Assembly (NCBI GenBank): GCA_021773305.1
Contig: JAJFKH010000005.1
Coordinates: 1 to 46,235 of the forward strand
DNA length: 46,235 nucleotides
Source: Gammaproteobacteria bacterium
Lineage (GTDB): Bacteria; Pseudomonadota; Gammaproteobacteria; UBA1113
Direction: 5' to 3'
This document shows positions 27,301 through 34,540 of the stretch, piece after piece. The notes below the pieces were generated by a model. It did not search any database and was not told the DNA's origin. It worked only from the letters and a program-made list of their open reading frames with translations. The position numbers and the translations under genes were made by a program. The first letter of the stretch is position 1; every line of letters starts with the position of its first letter.

Positions 27301-27624
27301 ACAATGATCCCAGATACTTCCACATCTTGTTCATTTGGTGGTAGTGGATGGATCATGGCTGTAAAAGTGGAAAATGGTGGAGAGCCTGATGAAGTGGTGA
27401 TTAATGTCAATAATGATGACAAATTGACCGACGCGGATAAAATTAATGATTATGTGGTGAGTGGGATCCGTTATCAACATGGTGTTCCAATGCAATCGAG
27501 TTTGCGGGGGGATTATCTATTTACCCCAGGTAGTGATGGAACCATTACTCGCACTAGAGTTCTCAGTAATGAGCAATTGATAGGAAGGATTTCTTGGCAA
27601 GAATTGACATCGGGTAGGGATTGA
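24316..27624 (+). CDS. pilY1: type IV pilus tip/assembly protein PilY1, copy 2 (tandem paralogue)
   Basis: A 1102-residue protein collinear with copy 1 from end to end. It has a signal peptide to about residue 25 (IFLFGLILVSPIAVAA), MIDAS DSSGSM at 49-54, RTPMVYVGDNGGFLQGF, LVGGERNGGRGYFALDV, the loop DTDGNRTID followed by RIYAGDLFGNMWAFD, and a C-terminal acidic loop NVNNDDKLTDAD. Divergence is spread over the whole length and is strongest between residues about 70 and 140. It contains extra cysteines (YFCLGQPYSCFD) not present in copy 1. It starts with GTG after GAGAGG. The 108-base gap to copy 1 is long enough for a promoter but none is clear. Both copies look intact. Confidence 0.92.
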   Translation: MNKLAERLIIFLFGLILVSPIAVAAPGAIASEPLLTSARVDPNIMLALDSSGSMNNIVEESPFDPNVTYFNCPGSMALAPYTDNLVKIQLSGRSGQPYFCLGQPYSCFDSTTFDWGVNVGTDPGPTGHSKRCFQHDGEYKAKLYADANSGSRKYPSGYADTTYTGNYLNWYFGTSPHQWGSSARNKPGTQRRLDVQRDVAIGLVNQINHVRVGLTRFDGNDGADILVGVNDIETHRNTLVSNIQNIPASGNTPLAEMLQEIGRYFVQGYNNNLTLHPGTSYATTKRAYTVFDRQPRYNSGVVQRSPIQYFCQKNFNIIVTDGRPSADTGISASSGLRDYDRDCLNATPSCEEHDQKPSQNYENGGSDYLDDVAMALFDMDLRPDLTDNNGDPVKNNMITYTIGFADRNVQNDALLRDAAGQGGGIYYAASDTTGLIDSLDAVVASIASSINTAAAATFNAANLTSDSAIFSTQYDTTDWTGNLIKFPVDEQGNIGAAVWEARTILDNTNTNNRFIFTYNPILNQGVPFRDISQLSAAQVADLNTAPGGGNDGRAQQRLNFLNGDRSLEGTVFRTRTHILGDTVDSAPGFVGAPESHWPDIAPFPTATGKKHSDFASGAAKNRTPMVYVGDNGGFLQGFRADNGVNILSFMPSNLFSDQQTQGLHYLTDPNYQHRFYVDLSPAIQDAYIPVTPGGGSNWRTVLVGGERNGGRGYFALDVTDPGRFLDSNADQIFLWEFSNVNDPDLGFTFSDPTIGLMNNGRWAAIFGNGYNNTGSGRAKLFIVYLDGGLDGTWTPGVDYVVLDTRRGTLSNLNGLSTPAAIDTDGNRTIDRIYAGDLFGNMWAFDVSSSNPGDWGAAYGPASSPRPLFRGGNSQPITAKPIVVNHPSVGDDINNEPNVMVLFGTGQFITSDDKLNTDTQRFYGIWDSGTGNLRRNRLVQQTFVQDTDSIRIVTDRTVPYTATGGSRRLGWYISLPDSGERVVTTPQVRGGIVFFTTMIPDTSTSCSFGGSGWIMAVKVENGGEPDEVVINVNNDDKLTDADKINDYVVSGIRYQHGVPMQSSLRGDYLFTPGSDGTITRTRVLSNEQLIGRISWQELTSGRD

Positions 27625-27677
27625 TTTTTATACTTTATGCCAGGGGAACGCTAAGATAGCATGGAGGCTAACAGTAA

Positions 27678-28901
27678 ATGAATTTAGGGCAATTTTTGGC
27701 TTTTTTATTGACCTTGGCGGTGATTGTAACGTACCTAAATCATCGTTTTGTGCAGATGCCAACAACCATCGCAATCATGTTTTCGTCTCTTCTTATTTCT
27801 CTTTTATTATTGTTATTAAGCAAGTTGGGTTTTACAACATTTGAAGAATCTTTTGCTAATACATTAAAAGGATTTGATTTTTATAACTTTCTCATGCATG
27901 GCTTGCTAAGTTTTCTATTATTTGCAGGTGCGCTGAATGTTGAATTTACGCATTTGCAAAAGCGGGCTTGGGAAATCACCATCCTTGCTTTGTTTGGTAC
28001 CGTCGTTTCCACATTATTGGTTGCAGGAGGTGTCTATTACCTATTGCCTTACTTGGGTTATCAGCTTCCTTTTATTTATTGTCTTTTGTTTGGTGCTTTG
28101 ATTTCTCCAACGGATCCCATCGCGGTTCTTGCCATCTTTAAACGTCTAGGTGTTTCTAAAGAAATTCGCATTATTTTAGAAGGGGAATCATTGTTTAATG
28201 ATGGCGTAGCCATTGTTTTATTTCTAAGTTTTTACCAAATCCTGCAAACGGGAGAAGGATTAACCTGGCCTTATTTTTTAGAGATGTTTATTATCAAAAG
28301 TGTGGGTGGCATTGCTTATGGTGTGATTTTAGGCATTGTAAGCTACCTATTGATTAAGCCTATTCATAATCATAAAGTTATTATTTTACTTACCGTGGGC
28401 GTCACTACAGGAGGTTATGCTGTAGCAGAATTATTAGAAATATCAGGGCCATTGGCTATGGTGACCGCCGGGATCTTTATTGGTAATCGCGGACGTCCTT
28501 TTTCAATGTCTGAGAACGATAGCCGTGCTGTGGATCAGTTTTGGGAAATCATTGATGAAATTCTCAATGCTATTTTATTTGTTTTAATAGGGTTTGAAGT
28601 ATTGCTGATCGATCTTGATTTTTTACAGTTAGTTTGTGCTGGGGCGGGAATTATGATTGTTTTGCTTTCTCGTTTGATTAGCGTTGGAATTCCGTTGCAA
28701 TGTTTTAAGCTATTTAAAAAATATCCACCAAATCAAATAAAAATAATGGTTTGGGGTGGCTTAAGAGGGGGGTTAGCTGTTGCGTTAGCTCTGTCATTGC
28801 CTAATTCTGAATTACGCTCAATGGTGCTTACATTGACTTATTTCACGGTGGTTTTTGCTATTTTAGTTCAAGGTATGACCATGAAATATTTCATAAAATG
28901 A
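27678..28901 (+). CDS. CPA1-family sodium/proton antiporter
   Basis: A 407-residue membrane protein with about 12 helices. Family motifs are visible: LLFAGALNVEF, GALISPTDPIAVLAI with Asp146 in the unwound-helix region, LEGESLFNDGVAIVLF with the electroneutral-type Asn174-Asp175 pair, and WGGLRGGLAVALALSLP near the end. This is the NhaP/YjcE branch, which exchanges Na+ or K+ for H+ and helps in pH and salt balance. There is no C-terminal cytoplasmic regulatory domain, so it is the short form. It begins 53 bases after the second pilY1 and may be read through from it. Confidence 0.92.
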   Translation: MNLGQFLAFLLTLAVIVTYLNHRFVQMPTTIAIMFSSLLISLLLLLLSKLGFTTFEESFANTLKGFDFYNFLMHGLLSFLLFAGALNVEFTHLQKRAWEITILALFGTVVSTLLVAGGVYYLLPYLGYQLPFIYCLLFGALISPTDPIAVLAIFKRLGVSKEIRIILEGESLFNDGVAIVLFLSFYQILQTGEGLTWPYFLEMFIIKSVGGIAYGVILGIVSYLLIKPIHNHKVIILLTVGVTTGGYAVAELLEISGPLAMVTAGIFIGNRGRPFSMSENDSRAVDQFWEIIDEILNAILFVLIGFEVLLIDLDFLQLVCAGAGIMIVLLSRLISVGIPLQCFKLFKKYPPNQIKIMVWGGLRGGLAVALALSLPNSELRSMVLTLTYFTVVFAILVQGMTMKYFIK

Positions 28902-29005
28902 AAAAATACTTCTCCTTAATCTTACGTTAAAAATTATTTTATATACTTATTGGCAGTAGGGTTATTTTATGTGGCCACTTAAAATTTTCTTAAGGAGTCA
29001 ATATT

Positions 29006-29245
29006 GTGGAAAATTTTGATAAAATTCATTTTGTGGATAATGAGCATTATTATGATGAAGACATAGATATCTATCATATTGATGAGATGGTGGAAGATTT
29101 TGGAAGACTTGAAGAGCAGATATTGCATAAAAGTATGTCTGATGATAGTAATGGATATGCGAAGCGAAAAATAGAAATTTATATGGAAGAGCAGCGGCTC
29201 CAAAAGGATCTTCATGATGTTTTTGATGATGACTATTTTGGGTAG
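29006..29245 (+). CDS. small acidic protein, probably PA3496-like family
   Basis: A 79-residue, strongly acidic protein starting with GTG after the excellent ribosome site TAAGGAG (28991-28997). The C-terminal AKRKIEIYMEEQRLQKDL followed by DDDYFG resembles the short conserved segment (basic-IExYLEExxLxxxL, then acidic/aromatic end) of PA3496-type small proteins of gammaproteobacteria, which have been linked to envelope integrity. That assignment is from memory of the motif and is not certain. The N-terminal half is variable, rich in Asp/Glu/Tyr. Confidence 0.65.
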   Translation: MENFDKIHFVDNEHYYDEDIDIYHIDEMVEDFGRLEEQILHKSMSDDSNGYAKRKIEIYMEEQRLQKDLHDVFDDDYFG

Positions 29246-29252
29246 AGTGCGA

Positions 29253-29552
29253 TTAAAGCACTTCTCGCAACATGTTGCGAATTTCTTTTCGCTTTAAAAT
29301 TTTATTTTGAGTTGCTTCAGGGAGATCAGTGAAATTGATAACATGTTTCTTCACGAGGACTTCGATCAAATCTTCAATCGCTCTGCTCATTTCTAAGTCA
29401 GATGCAAGGAGCTTTTTTTCTGGGCTATTTCTTTCGTTAAAAAAATCTATCATGTCAGGATGATCGATTGAAAGCCATTCTCCATGATCTTTGTCGGATT
29501 CTTTTTGTACACTTTGAATACAGCCTTCTGAGTCCCTTTGAACATAAAACAC
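29253..29552 (-). CDS. small conserved protein often mislabelled 'tryptophan synthase beta-like'
   Basis: A 99-residue protein with the pattern of a widespread gammaproteobacterial family: an N-terminal FYVQRDSEGCI strand, a variable middle, then ASDLEMSRAIEDLIEVLVKK, INFTDLPEATQNKILKRK and REV. It has no enzymatic relation to tryptophan synthase beta; the name in databases is historical. The function is unknown. The GTG at 29552 is chosen over an in-frame TTG at 29588 because a TATAAT on the minus strand (29589-29594) places the transcript start downstream of that TTG, and because MFYVQRD matches the family start. It is convergent with the preceding small acidic gene, 7 bases apart. Confidence 0.75.
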   Translation of the reverse strand: MFYVQRDSEGCIQSVQKESDKDHGEWLSIDHPDMIDFFNERNSPEKKLLASDLEMSRAIEDLIEVLVKKHVINFTDLPEATQNKILKRKEIRNMLREVL

Positions 29553-29588
29553 GGCGTAGACACTCCAAAACCCATCTCGATGACTCAA

Positions 29589-29594
29589 ATTATA
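29589..29594 (-). promoter_or_regulatory. -10 element upstream of the small conserved gene
   Basis: TATAAT read on the minus strand, with transcription expected near 29582. The -35 region is poor. Its position decides the GTG start of the gene at 29552. Confidence 0.4.
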
Positions 29595-29745
29595 GCTCTT
29601 TTTGAGAAATAATCACTTCACCTTTAGTTGAGTTATCACTTAAATAGCTGCTATTACATTTTTTAACAAAAAATTACTTTTTAATCAGGAACTATTTTGT
29701 ATTGGATGTTAAATTTGTTTACGAGTAGGTGATAAGGTTTGAAAA

Positions 29746-31446
29746 ATGGTTACTGAGCTAAGTTTTGCCGCTGTACAAAATTTGATAGGGCTACAAGGAG
29801 TTGACGCAAATGCTGAATTTCAGTTGCAAAATAACCCAATGCCCCAACGTGAACTAGCCGATCGAGTCATAGGCAAGTTAAAATATCTTGATGGGCTTTA
29901 TATACCTATCCAGGAAGCCTATCAAAAAATTGCAAATCGTTATCCTTATGATTATTTGGTAAAACTTGCTAAAGTCATTGTCGGTGAGCGTGTTCGTGGC
30001 TTGCTGACAATTAATGAAAAAAACAGATTGCCGGTTTTGCTCCATTGGTATTTTGAATCCTTTATGAATGAAGATAATGATGAAAGAAAAGTGTTTAGGC
30101 AATATCGAAAAAATGTTGAAATAATAAATTCTAGCGATAAGGAAACCCAAAATACTCAACATTGGTTATCTGTGGTTTTTTATCTTCTTTCAAAAATAGG
30201 ATTTTCGGATGCCAGTGAAGGGACTGATTTTAATGATGAAGTTGAGCAAAGCGTGAAGGCTGTATGTCAGTATGCAAGTGATTTTCTAGGTCAAGCAGAT
30301 ATTTGTTTGCTAGATTTAGAGGCTCAAAAATCTAAATTAGATGAAGAGTTTGAAGATGAAAAGTTCGCTGGGTTTTATGATAATACGAAAGATGAAACAC
30401 AAAATAAAGGGGTGCCAGTAGCAAGTAAGACTCCCGTAGGACAACCGCCATTGGTACATAAGATTGTTATGCCAAATTCTATTGGTGAAGTTGATGATAC
30501 CCGTTTGGATTTGAAAAAGCTGATGATTTTACAGCGCATTTTAGAATGCACTAAACTGTTTTATATACATCAAACAGTAGGTGATAACTTATGTTTGGTT
30601 ATGGGTGACAAATTTGATGAGTTAAGTAATTTTATTAGAGAATTATCTGAAATCAATGTCCATGGTGCAACACTGTATGATTATATCATTGCTTTAATTA
30701 ATAGCAATAACGTTGAAGATGACTGTCAAAACATTCTTTCAATGTTGAATGTTCTGTCTACTCAAAACCTTGATGAGTGCTTAGCTCAATTTCATGAAGC
30801 TGCTTTCATCCGGTTTGATCTAGAAAAGCAATATCCTAAGATGAACCCTCTCAATAATATGCAATTGACGACGGCTTTGGTAACGGTGAAGCAGCGTTAT
30901 ATTCAAGGTGAAAAGCTCAATGATTTTTTTGGGAAAATGCGGCAAGATGTAAATCGTCTTCATGGGCATACAACTAAACGACATGTGATTTTAAATAGAA
31001 AAAAATTATATGCTCGTGAAGCTGAAAAATCTGAGGCGCTCAATAAAATCTTAATATCTTTGGTGATATCCTCAAAAAAATTGTTTGAAGTGAATCCCTT
31101 TGATCGAGAAGCATATCAACGTATTTTCCAAGAATTTTCTCCAGAAAAAGAAAAAAAAATCGCATCTCACTCTGATATATGGAAAAATTACCGAAAGAAG
31201 TTAAAGAATGCAGTCGTGACCTGTTTATCTTTCGGTATTTATCCTTTACGCCATCATTTAAAGAAAGGAGTGTTTTTTTCGCCTCCTAAAAGTCGTTCAT
31301 TCAAAAATGCACAGAAGCTAAAAGATGAAATTTATCATTTTTGGCAAATGGAGCCTAATACACCTGCCACAAAAAAACACAATAAAAAAAGAGGTAAAGT
31401 GAATGAAGGAGGGGAGCAGCAAGCACCACAAGTACAATTAATTTAA
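29746..31446 (+). CDS. large unknown protein, candidate host-directed effector
   Basis: A 566-residue soluble protein with no recognised domain, no signal peptide and no membrane helix. It is rich in Lys, Glu, Asn and predicted helix. The central part (residues 200-235) is a charged linker ending in a Pro/Val-rich stretch (GVPVASKTPVGQPPLVHK). Two helical blocks flank it (about 45-190 and 260-500), and the tail is basic, then Gln/Glu-rich (KKHNKKRGKVNEGGEQQAP). Such architecture is common among effectors of Legionellales, but nothing proves secretion. It sits directly upstream of, and overlaps by one base (TAATG), a gene for an L,D-transpeptidase. The ribosome site is a weak AAGG about ten bases before the ATG. 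Confidence 0.7.
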   Translation: MVTELSFAAVQNLIGLQGVDANAEFQLQNNPMPQRELADRVIGKLKYLDGLYIPIQEAYQKIANRYPYDYLVKLAKVIVGERVRGLLTINEKNRLPVLLHWYFESFMNEDNDERKVFRQYRKNVEIINSSDKETQNTQHWLSVVFYLLSKIGFSDASEGTDFNDEVEQSVKAVCQYASDFLGQADICLLDLEAQKSKLDEEFEDEKFAGFYDNTKDETQNKGVPVASKTPVGQPPLVHKIVMPNSIGEVDDTRLDLKKLMILQRILECTKLFYIHQTVGDNLCLVMGDKFDELSNFIRELSEINVHGATLYDYIIALINSNNVEDDCQNILSMLNVLSTQNLDECLAQFHEAAFIRFDLEKQYPKMNPLNNMQLTTALVTVKQRYIQGEKLNDFFGKMRQDVNRLHGHTTKRHVILNRKKLYAREAEKSEALNKILISLVISSKKLFEVNPFDREAYQRIFQEFSPEKEKKIASHSDIWKNYRKKLKNAVVTCLSFGIYPLRHHLKKGVFFSPPKSRSFKNAQKLKDEIYHFWQMEPNTPATKKHNKKRGKVNEGGEQQAPQVQLI

Positions 31447-31946
31447 TGGGAATTCTATCCGTGACAAAAATATCTATTCGTGTCAGTATTGCAGAGCAAA
31501 AAATGCGGCTTTTTGATAATCAAACTGCTGTTCGCTGTTATAGCATTTCTACCGCTAAAAATGGCTCAGGTGAGCTGAAAAATAGTGATATGACACCAAG
31601 AGGGCGTCATATCATACGAGCGAAAATTGGTGCGAATTGTCCTATTAACACTGTCTTTATTCACCGGCGTCCGACGGGAGAAATTTTTTCTTCTGCATTG
31701 CAGCAAGCAAACCCCAATCGAGATTGGATTTTAACGCGGATCCTTTGGCTAAGTGGCTGTGAGATTGGCAAAAATCGCTTGGGGTTGGTGGATACAATGG
31801 CTCGATATATTTACATTCATGGCTGCCCTGATGATGTTGCCATGGGGATCCCACAATCCCACGGCTGCGTCAGAATGCGAAATATTGAATTAATAGAATT
31901 TTTTGATCTCGCGCCCGTGGGTGCAGAGGTTATGATAGAAGAATGA
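31446..31946 (+). CDS. L,D-transpeptidase family protein without signal peptide
   Basis: A 166-residue YkuD-domain protein. It starts almost at once with the domain (IRVSIAEQKMRLFDNQ), followed by TPRGRHIIRAKIGA, RRPTGEIF and RDWILTRILWLSG. The complete active site is YIYIHGCPDD with His125, then IPQSHGCVRMRN with Cys141 and Arg143. No signal peptide is visible. This subfamily is widespread in gammaproteobacteria in this short form, and its site of action is unclear. The start may instead be the GTG at 31461, which has GGGA upstream and would remove the one-base overlap with the preceding gene. Confidence 0.85.
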   Translation: MGILSVTKISIRVSIAEQKMRLFDNQTAVRCYSISTAKNGSGELKNSDMTPRGRHIIRAKIGANCPINTVFIHRRPTGEIFSSALQQANPNRDWILTRILWLSGCEIGKNRLGLVDTMARYIYIHGCPDDVAMGIPQSHGCVRMRNIELIEFFDLAPVGAEVMIEE

Positions 31947-31970
31947 TTGGTCGGAGATAGTGACCTGTTA

Positions 31971-32267
31971 CCCGGTTTTGAACCTGAGTTCGACACGTAG
32001 GGGTGGGTTATTGGGTGCTCATGAATATCAGCTTTTTAACCCCGTCTAGTGGGCTTTTTGTCTTTAAATAGGGGCGATTTTTGCAGATCTATCTTAAGAT
32101 TTTCCCCCCGCTGCCTACGTGCTGCGGCTCGTCCGCAGCATCCAAGAATAAACAGTGATATTCGTGGGGATCTGTCAGGACTTGTTCGTTGCATCTTTTA
32201 GCTAATCGCATGTTTTTAATAAATAGTTTTCAAATTTTCGTGTTGAACCCTCAGATTTTGAACTAGG
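31971..32267. repeat. about 300 bp non-coding element bounded by imperfect inverted repeats
   Basis: The left end (31971-31997, containing GGTTTTGAACCTGAG and TTCGACACG) and the right end (32239-32267, CGTGTTGAACC and TCAGATTTTGAACTAGG) are imperfect reverse complements over about 27 bases. Inside lie a second inverted pair, GAATATCA (32023-32030) and TGATATTC (32156-32163), and a strong GC-rich hairpin at 32120-32140. There is no ORF. It fills most of the 395-base gap between the L,D-transpeptidase and the next gene. Its form suggests a MITE-like or dispersed palindromic intergenic element; no second copy lies in the window. Confidence 0.5.
32120..32140. repeat. GC-rich palindromic hairpin inside the intergenic element
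   Basis: TGCTGCGG (32120-32127), loop CTCGT, CCGCAGCA (32133-32140): a perfect 8 bp stem, strikingly GC-rich against AT-rich surroundings. The setting CCTACG-stem-TCCAAG recalls dispersed palindromes found between genes in Coxiella/Rickettsiella-type genomes, from memory only. Confidence 0.55.
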
Positions 32268-32341
32268 CTCTATTTTCATGAGCAACACCACCACGAACGG
32301 CATGATAGTGATTATTATTTACCCGTAGTAATAAAATAGTA

Positions 32342-32650
32342 TTATTTGGCTGTGGAAGTGTTATTGCTTGATTTATCCTGTGATTGCTTAAATGATTGAA
32401 GCTCTTCCCCTTCTTGTTTGGCAAGCTGTGTTTTAATGGGGCTTAATTTATCTGAGATATTTTCTCCTTCAAGGATCATTTTATGGAGCGGCTTTAACTG
32501 ACTGAAAATATATTTAAAAGTGCTCTTTTGCTGTTGAAGTTCTTTATAGTTTAAGAATTTTTTTATCACCTGTTGTTTATCACCGGTGCTTTCTTTAAGA
32601 GAATTAAGATAGACAATCTTTTGCTGACATTTATTAATTTCCGTCGTCAT
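32342..32650 (-). CDS. small coiled-coil hypothetical protein
   Basis: A 102-residue charged, helical protein of unknown family: INKCQQKIVYLNSLKEST, then KKFLNYKELQQQKSTFKYI, and a Gln/Ser/Lys-rich end. There is no signal peptide and no membrane segment. The ribosome site is weak. It lies between the inverted-repeat element and a divergent large unknown gene. It may be an accessory or a decayed gene. Confidence 0.5.
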   Translation of the reverse strand: MTTEINKCQQKIVYLNSLKESTGDKQQVIKKFLNYKELQQQKSTFKYIFSQLKPLHKMILEGENISDKLSPIKTQLAKQEGEELQSFKQSQDKSSNNTSTAK

Positions 32651-32853
32651 AATTTTAGTATTTTGATTTATTATTTGATCGTATTCTTTTACAGCAAGTA
32701 TTCAAACTTTGGTATAGTATTTTCAGTAGATAAGCCATTCTGACAAAAGCTTATAAAAAAATCAATACGGTAAATTTACGATAGTTTTAAAATGGCCCCT
32801 AGTTGTTTAAAATAGAAATGTCTCCAGAAAAGGGTGCGCAAGCAATAATGTAT

Positions 32854-32882
32854 TTGACATTATATGGGTTAAGTGGTACAAT
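32854..32882 (+). promoter_or_regulatory. near-consensus sigma-70 promoter
   Basis: TTGACA (32854-32859), a 17-base spacer and TACAAT (32877-32882): the best-matching promoter in the window. It drives the unknown membrane-anchored gene that follows. The remaining sequence between 32651 and the gene start shows nothing else recognisable. Confidence 0.75.
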
Positions 32883-33027
32883 CCTTTCGTAATTTTCAAT
32901 GTAGAATTAAAGTAAAAGAGTACCTCAAACAGTGTTTATCTATCATTGTCAACAAAAAAGCATCGTTACTAAGTTAACAATTTCTAACAAATATATTACC
33001 TTCCATATGGGCATAAGAAAGAGAGCT

Positions 33028-34002
33028 ATGGAACTGGATGTATTGTACAAAAAATTTGGCTTAGAAAATGGTCCTATAGCTGATAGCCCCAACCATATGT
33101 TTTGTCACGATTTTACTGACGATATACATAGGGGACACACTGAACATCAACATCGAATGTTCCCTGAAGCAGAAAAAAATAATCGCTATGACTATTTAGA
33201 GAATATGCTAAATTTTCTCATAGATAGGCAAAAAAATGCAGCGCTTAGGCTTTCTGATCTTGATGATGCTCGAGTGTTGGCAGAAAAAAATCGTGTCGAA
33301 GTAAAAGGTGAGGTGCTTCCTACGGTTGTCCAAACAGCGCTGGATAATTTTGATCTCCGGTCAGATTTTATTTCTCAATCGGATGCATCGAAGTGTTTGA
33401 ACGAATTTAAGCAATACTCACAACAATCGCTAAATATTAACTTAGAATTACTTATGGATTATGCCGAAAAAATGCTTAAGAAAAATTGGGACGTACTGTA
33501 TAACAAGAGAATAATACTTTGTGGGGAAGCTCTCCTCAGTACTACTGAGGAAAAACAGATTGAGTTTTATGAAAGCATATTAGTGCTTCGACTTGATATG
33601 CTAAATTTCAAAAAAACTTCAGGTTTATTTGGTCTTTTTTATCAAAGCGTTGTAAGAAATAGAATTACAGCTATAGCTTCTCACGATTTATCTGATGAGA
33701 ACTTGGATGTCATTTTATGGAAAATAGATAAAGCTATTTATAGAGAGATGGCGAAAAATATCAATAACATGAGCAACTGCTATATATTATTTTTCTCTAC
33801 CATATTAACAGCCTTAAGCTATTGTCTGAACAATAAAGAGGATATTTCCCCCGTACGTATATTCTCTATATTTACCATTGCAGCTCTGCTTTTCAAAGCC
33901 GCCACTGTAGGTGCTAACTACCTTGTTAATCCAGCTCCAGTCAAAATAAAAGAAGGCTTAGTAGAAGGGCTCAGTAGAAGGCTCAGAAACGATGCCCAAT
34001 GA
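33028..34002 (+). CDS. unknown protein with C-terminal membrane hairpin, candidate effector
   Basis: A protein of about 324 residues from the ATG at 33028; in-frame starts at 33007 (ATG) and 32932 (GTG) are possible, and none has a strong ribosome site. The first 240 residues are charged and helical with no known domain. Near the C-terminus two hydrophobic segments (CYILFFSTILTALSYC and FSIFTIAALLFKAATVGANYL), separated by a short charged loop, would form a membrane hairpin, and a basic tail follows (LSRRLRNDAQ). It is preceded by a strong promoter. Proteins with this plan are seen among membrane-inserting effectors of intracellular bacteria, but that is inference only. Confidence 0.65.
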   Translation: MELDVLYKKFGLENGPIADSPNHMFCHDFTDDIHRGHTEHQHRMFPEAEKNNRYDYLENMLNFLIDRQKNAALRLSDLDDARVLAEKNRVEVKGEVLPTVVQTALDNFDLRSDFISQSDASKCLNEFKQYSQQSLNINLELLMDYAEKMLKKNWDVLYNKRIILCGEALLSTTEEKQIEFYESILVLRLDMLNFKKTSGLFGLFYQSVVRNRITAIASHDLSDENLDVILWKIDKAIYREMAKNINNMSNCYILFFSTILTALSYCLNNKEDISPVRIFSIFTIAALLFKAATVGANYLVNPAPVKIKEGLVEGLSRRLRNDAQ

Positions 34003-34053
34003 TTCCTCAGAGTTAGGAAGGCCCCGTATCGCAACAAAACAGCAACATTAAGG

Positions 34054-34082
34054 TGGCAAAATAGCCCTAAATCCTGTATAAT
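34054..34082 (+). promoter_or_regulatory. promoter of the DUF1820 gene
   Basis: Perfect -10 TATAAT (34077-34082), 17-base spacer and a poor -35 TGGCAA (34054-34059), 53 bases ahead of the ATG. Confidence 0.5.
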
Positions 34083-34135
34083 GGCCTCTTTAATTGTTTA
34101 CAATTTAACCTAAAATACAAGTTTATGGTAGTGAA

Positions 34136-34477
34136 ATGGCTGAAAAGTGTATATTTCGTATAATTTTTATTCAGAATGATGTGGCTTACGAAATGTATGC
34201 CAAACAAGTTTGTGAATCTGAAATGTTCGGTTTTCTCGTTGTAGAAGACATTATTTTTGGTGAGAAAACCTCTGTGGTAGTTGATCCGAGTGAGGAAAAA
34301 CTGAAATCACAGTTTAGTAATGTTAAACGGACTTACGTGCCTATGCATGCTGTGATACGCGTTGATGAGTTGAGTAGTGGCAAAGAGGGAACTGCAAAAA
34401 TCACTCAATTAGGTAAAGGAAGCGTGAGTCATTTTCCTGGCTTTGCAATGCCACCTAAGAGCTCAGGGGATGATTGA
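34136..34477 (+). CDS. DUF1820 family protein
   Basis: A 113-residue cytosolic protein of a family conserved in gammaproteobacteria. Marks are FRIIFIQNDVAYEMYAKQV, GFLVVEDIIFGEKTSVVVDP, EEKLKSQF, and the well-conserved VKRTYVPMHAVIRVDE. The function of the family is unknown. It has its own promoter and lies 63 bases upstream of the MscS gene, so joint transcription is likely. Confidence 0.88.
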   Translation: MAEKCIFRIIFIQNDVAYEMYAKQVCESEMFGFLVVEDIIFGEKTSVVVDPSEEKLKSQFSNVKRTYVPMHAVIRVDELSSGKEGTAKITQLGKGSVSHFPGFAMPPKSSGDD

Positions 34478-34540
34478 TTGTCATTCGGCCTAATTTTGCC
34501 ATTATGGATATTGTTGTATCTAACATGGAGTAACTAAGCT

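Noticed and set aside
29253-29552. Tryptophan synthase beta subunit fragment
   Set aside because: The database name of this family suggests it, but there is no PLP-lysine region and the protein is a separate small conserved family.
31971-32000. tRNA-like segment (TTGAACCTGAGTTCGACAC)
   Set aside because: It looks like a T-arm at first, but no acceptor stem, anticodon arm or CCA-compatible end can be drawn around it; it is the left end of the inverted-repeat element.
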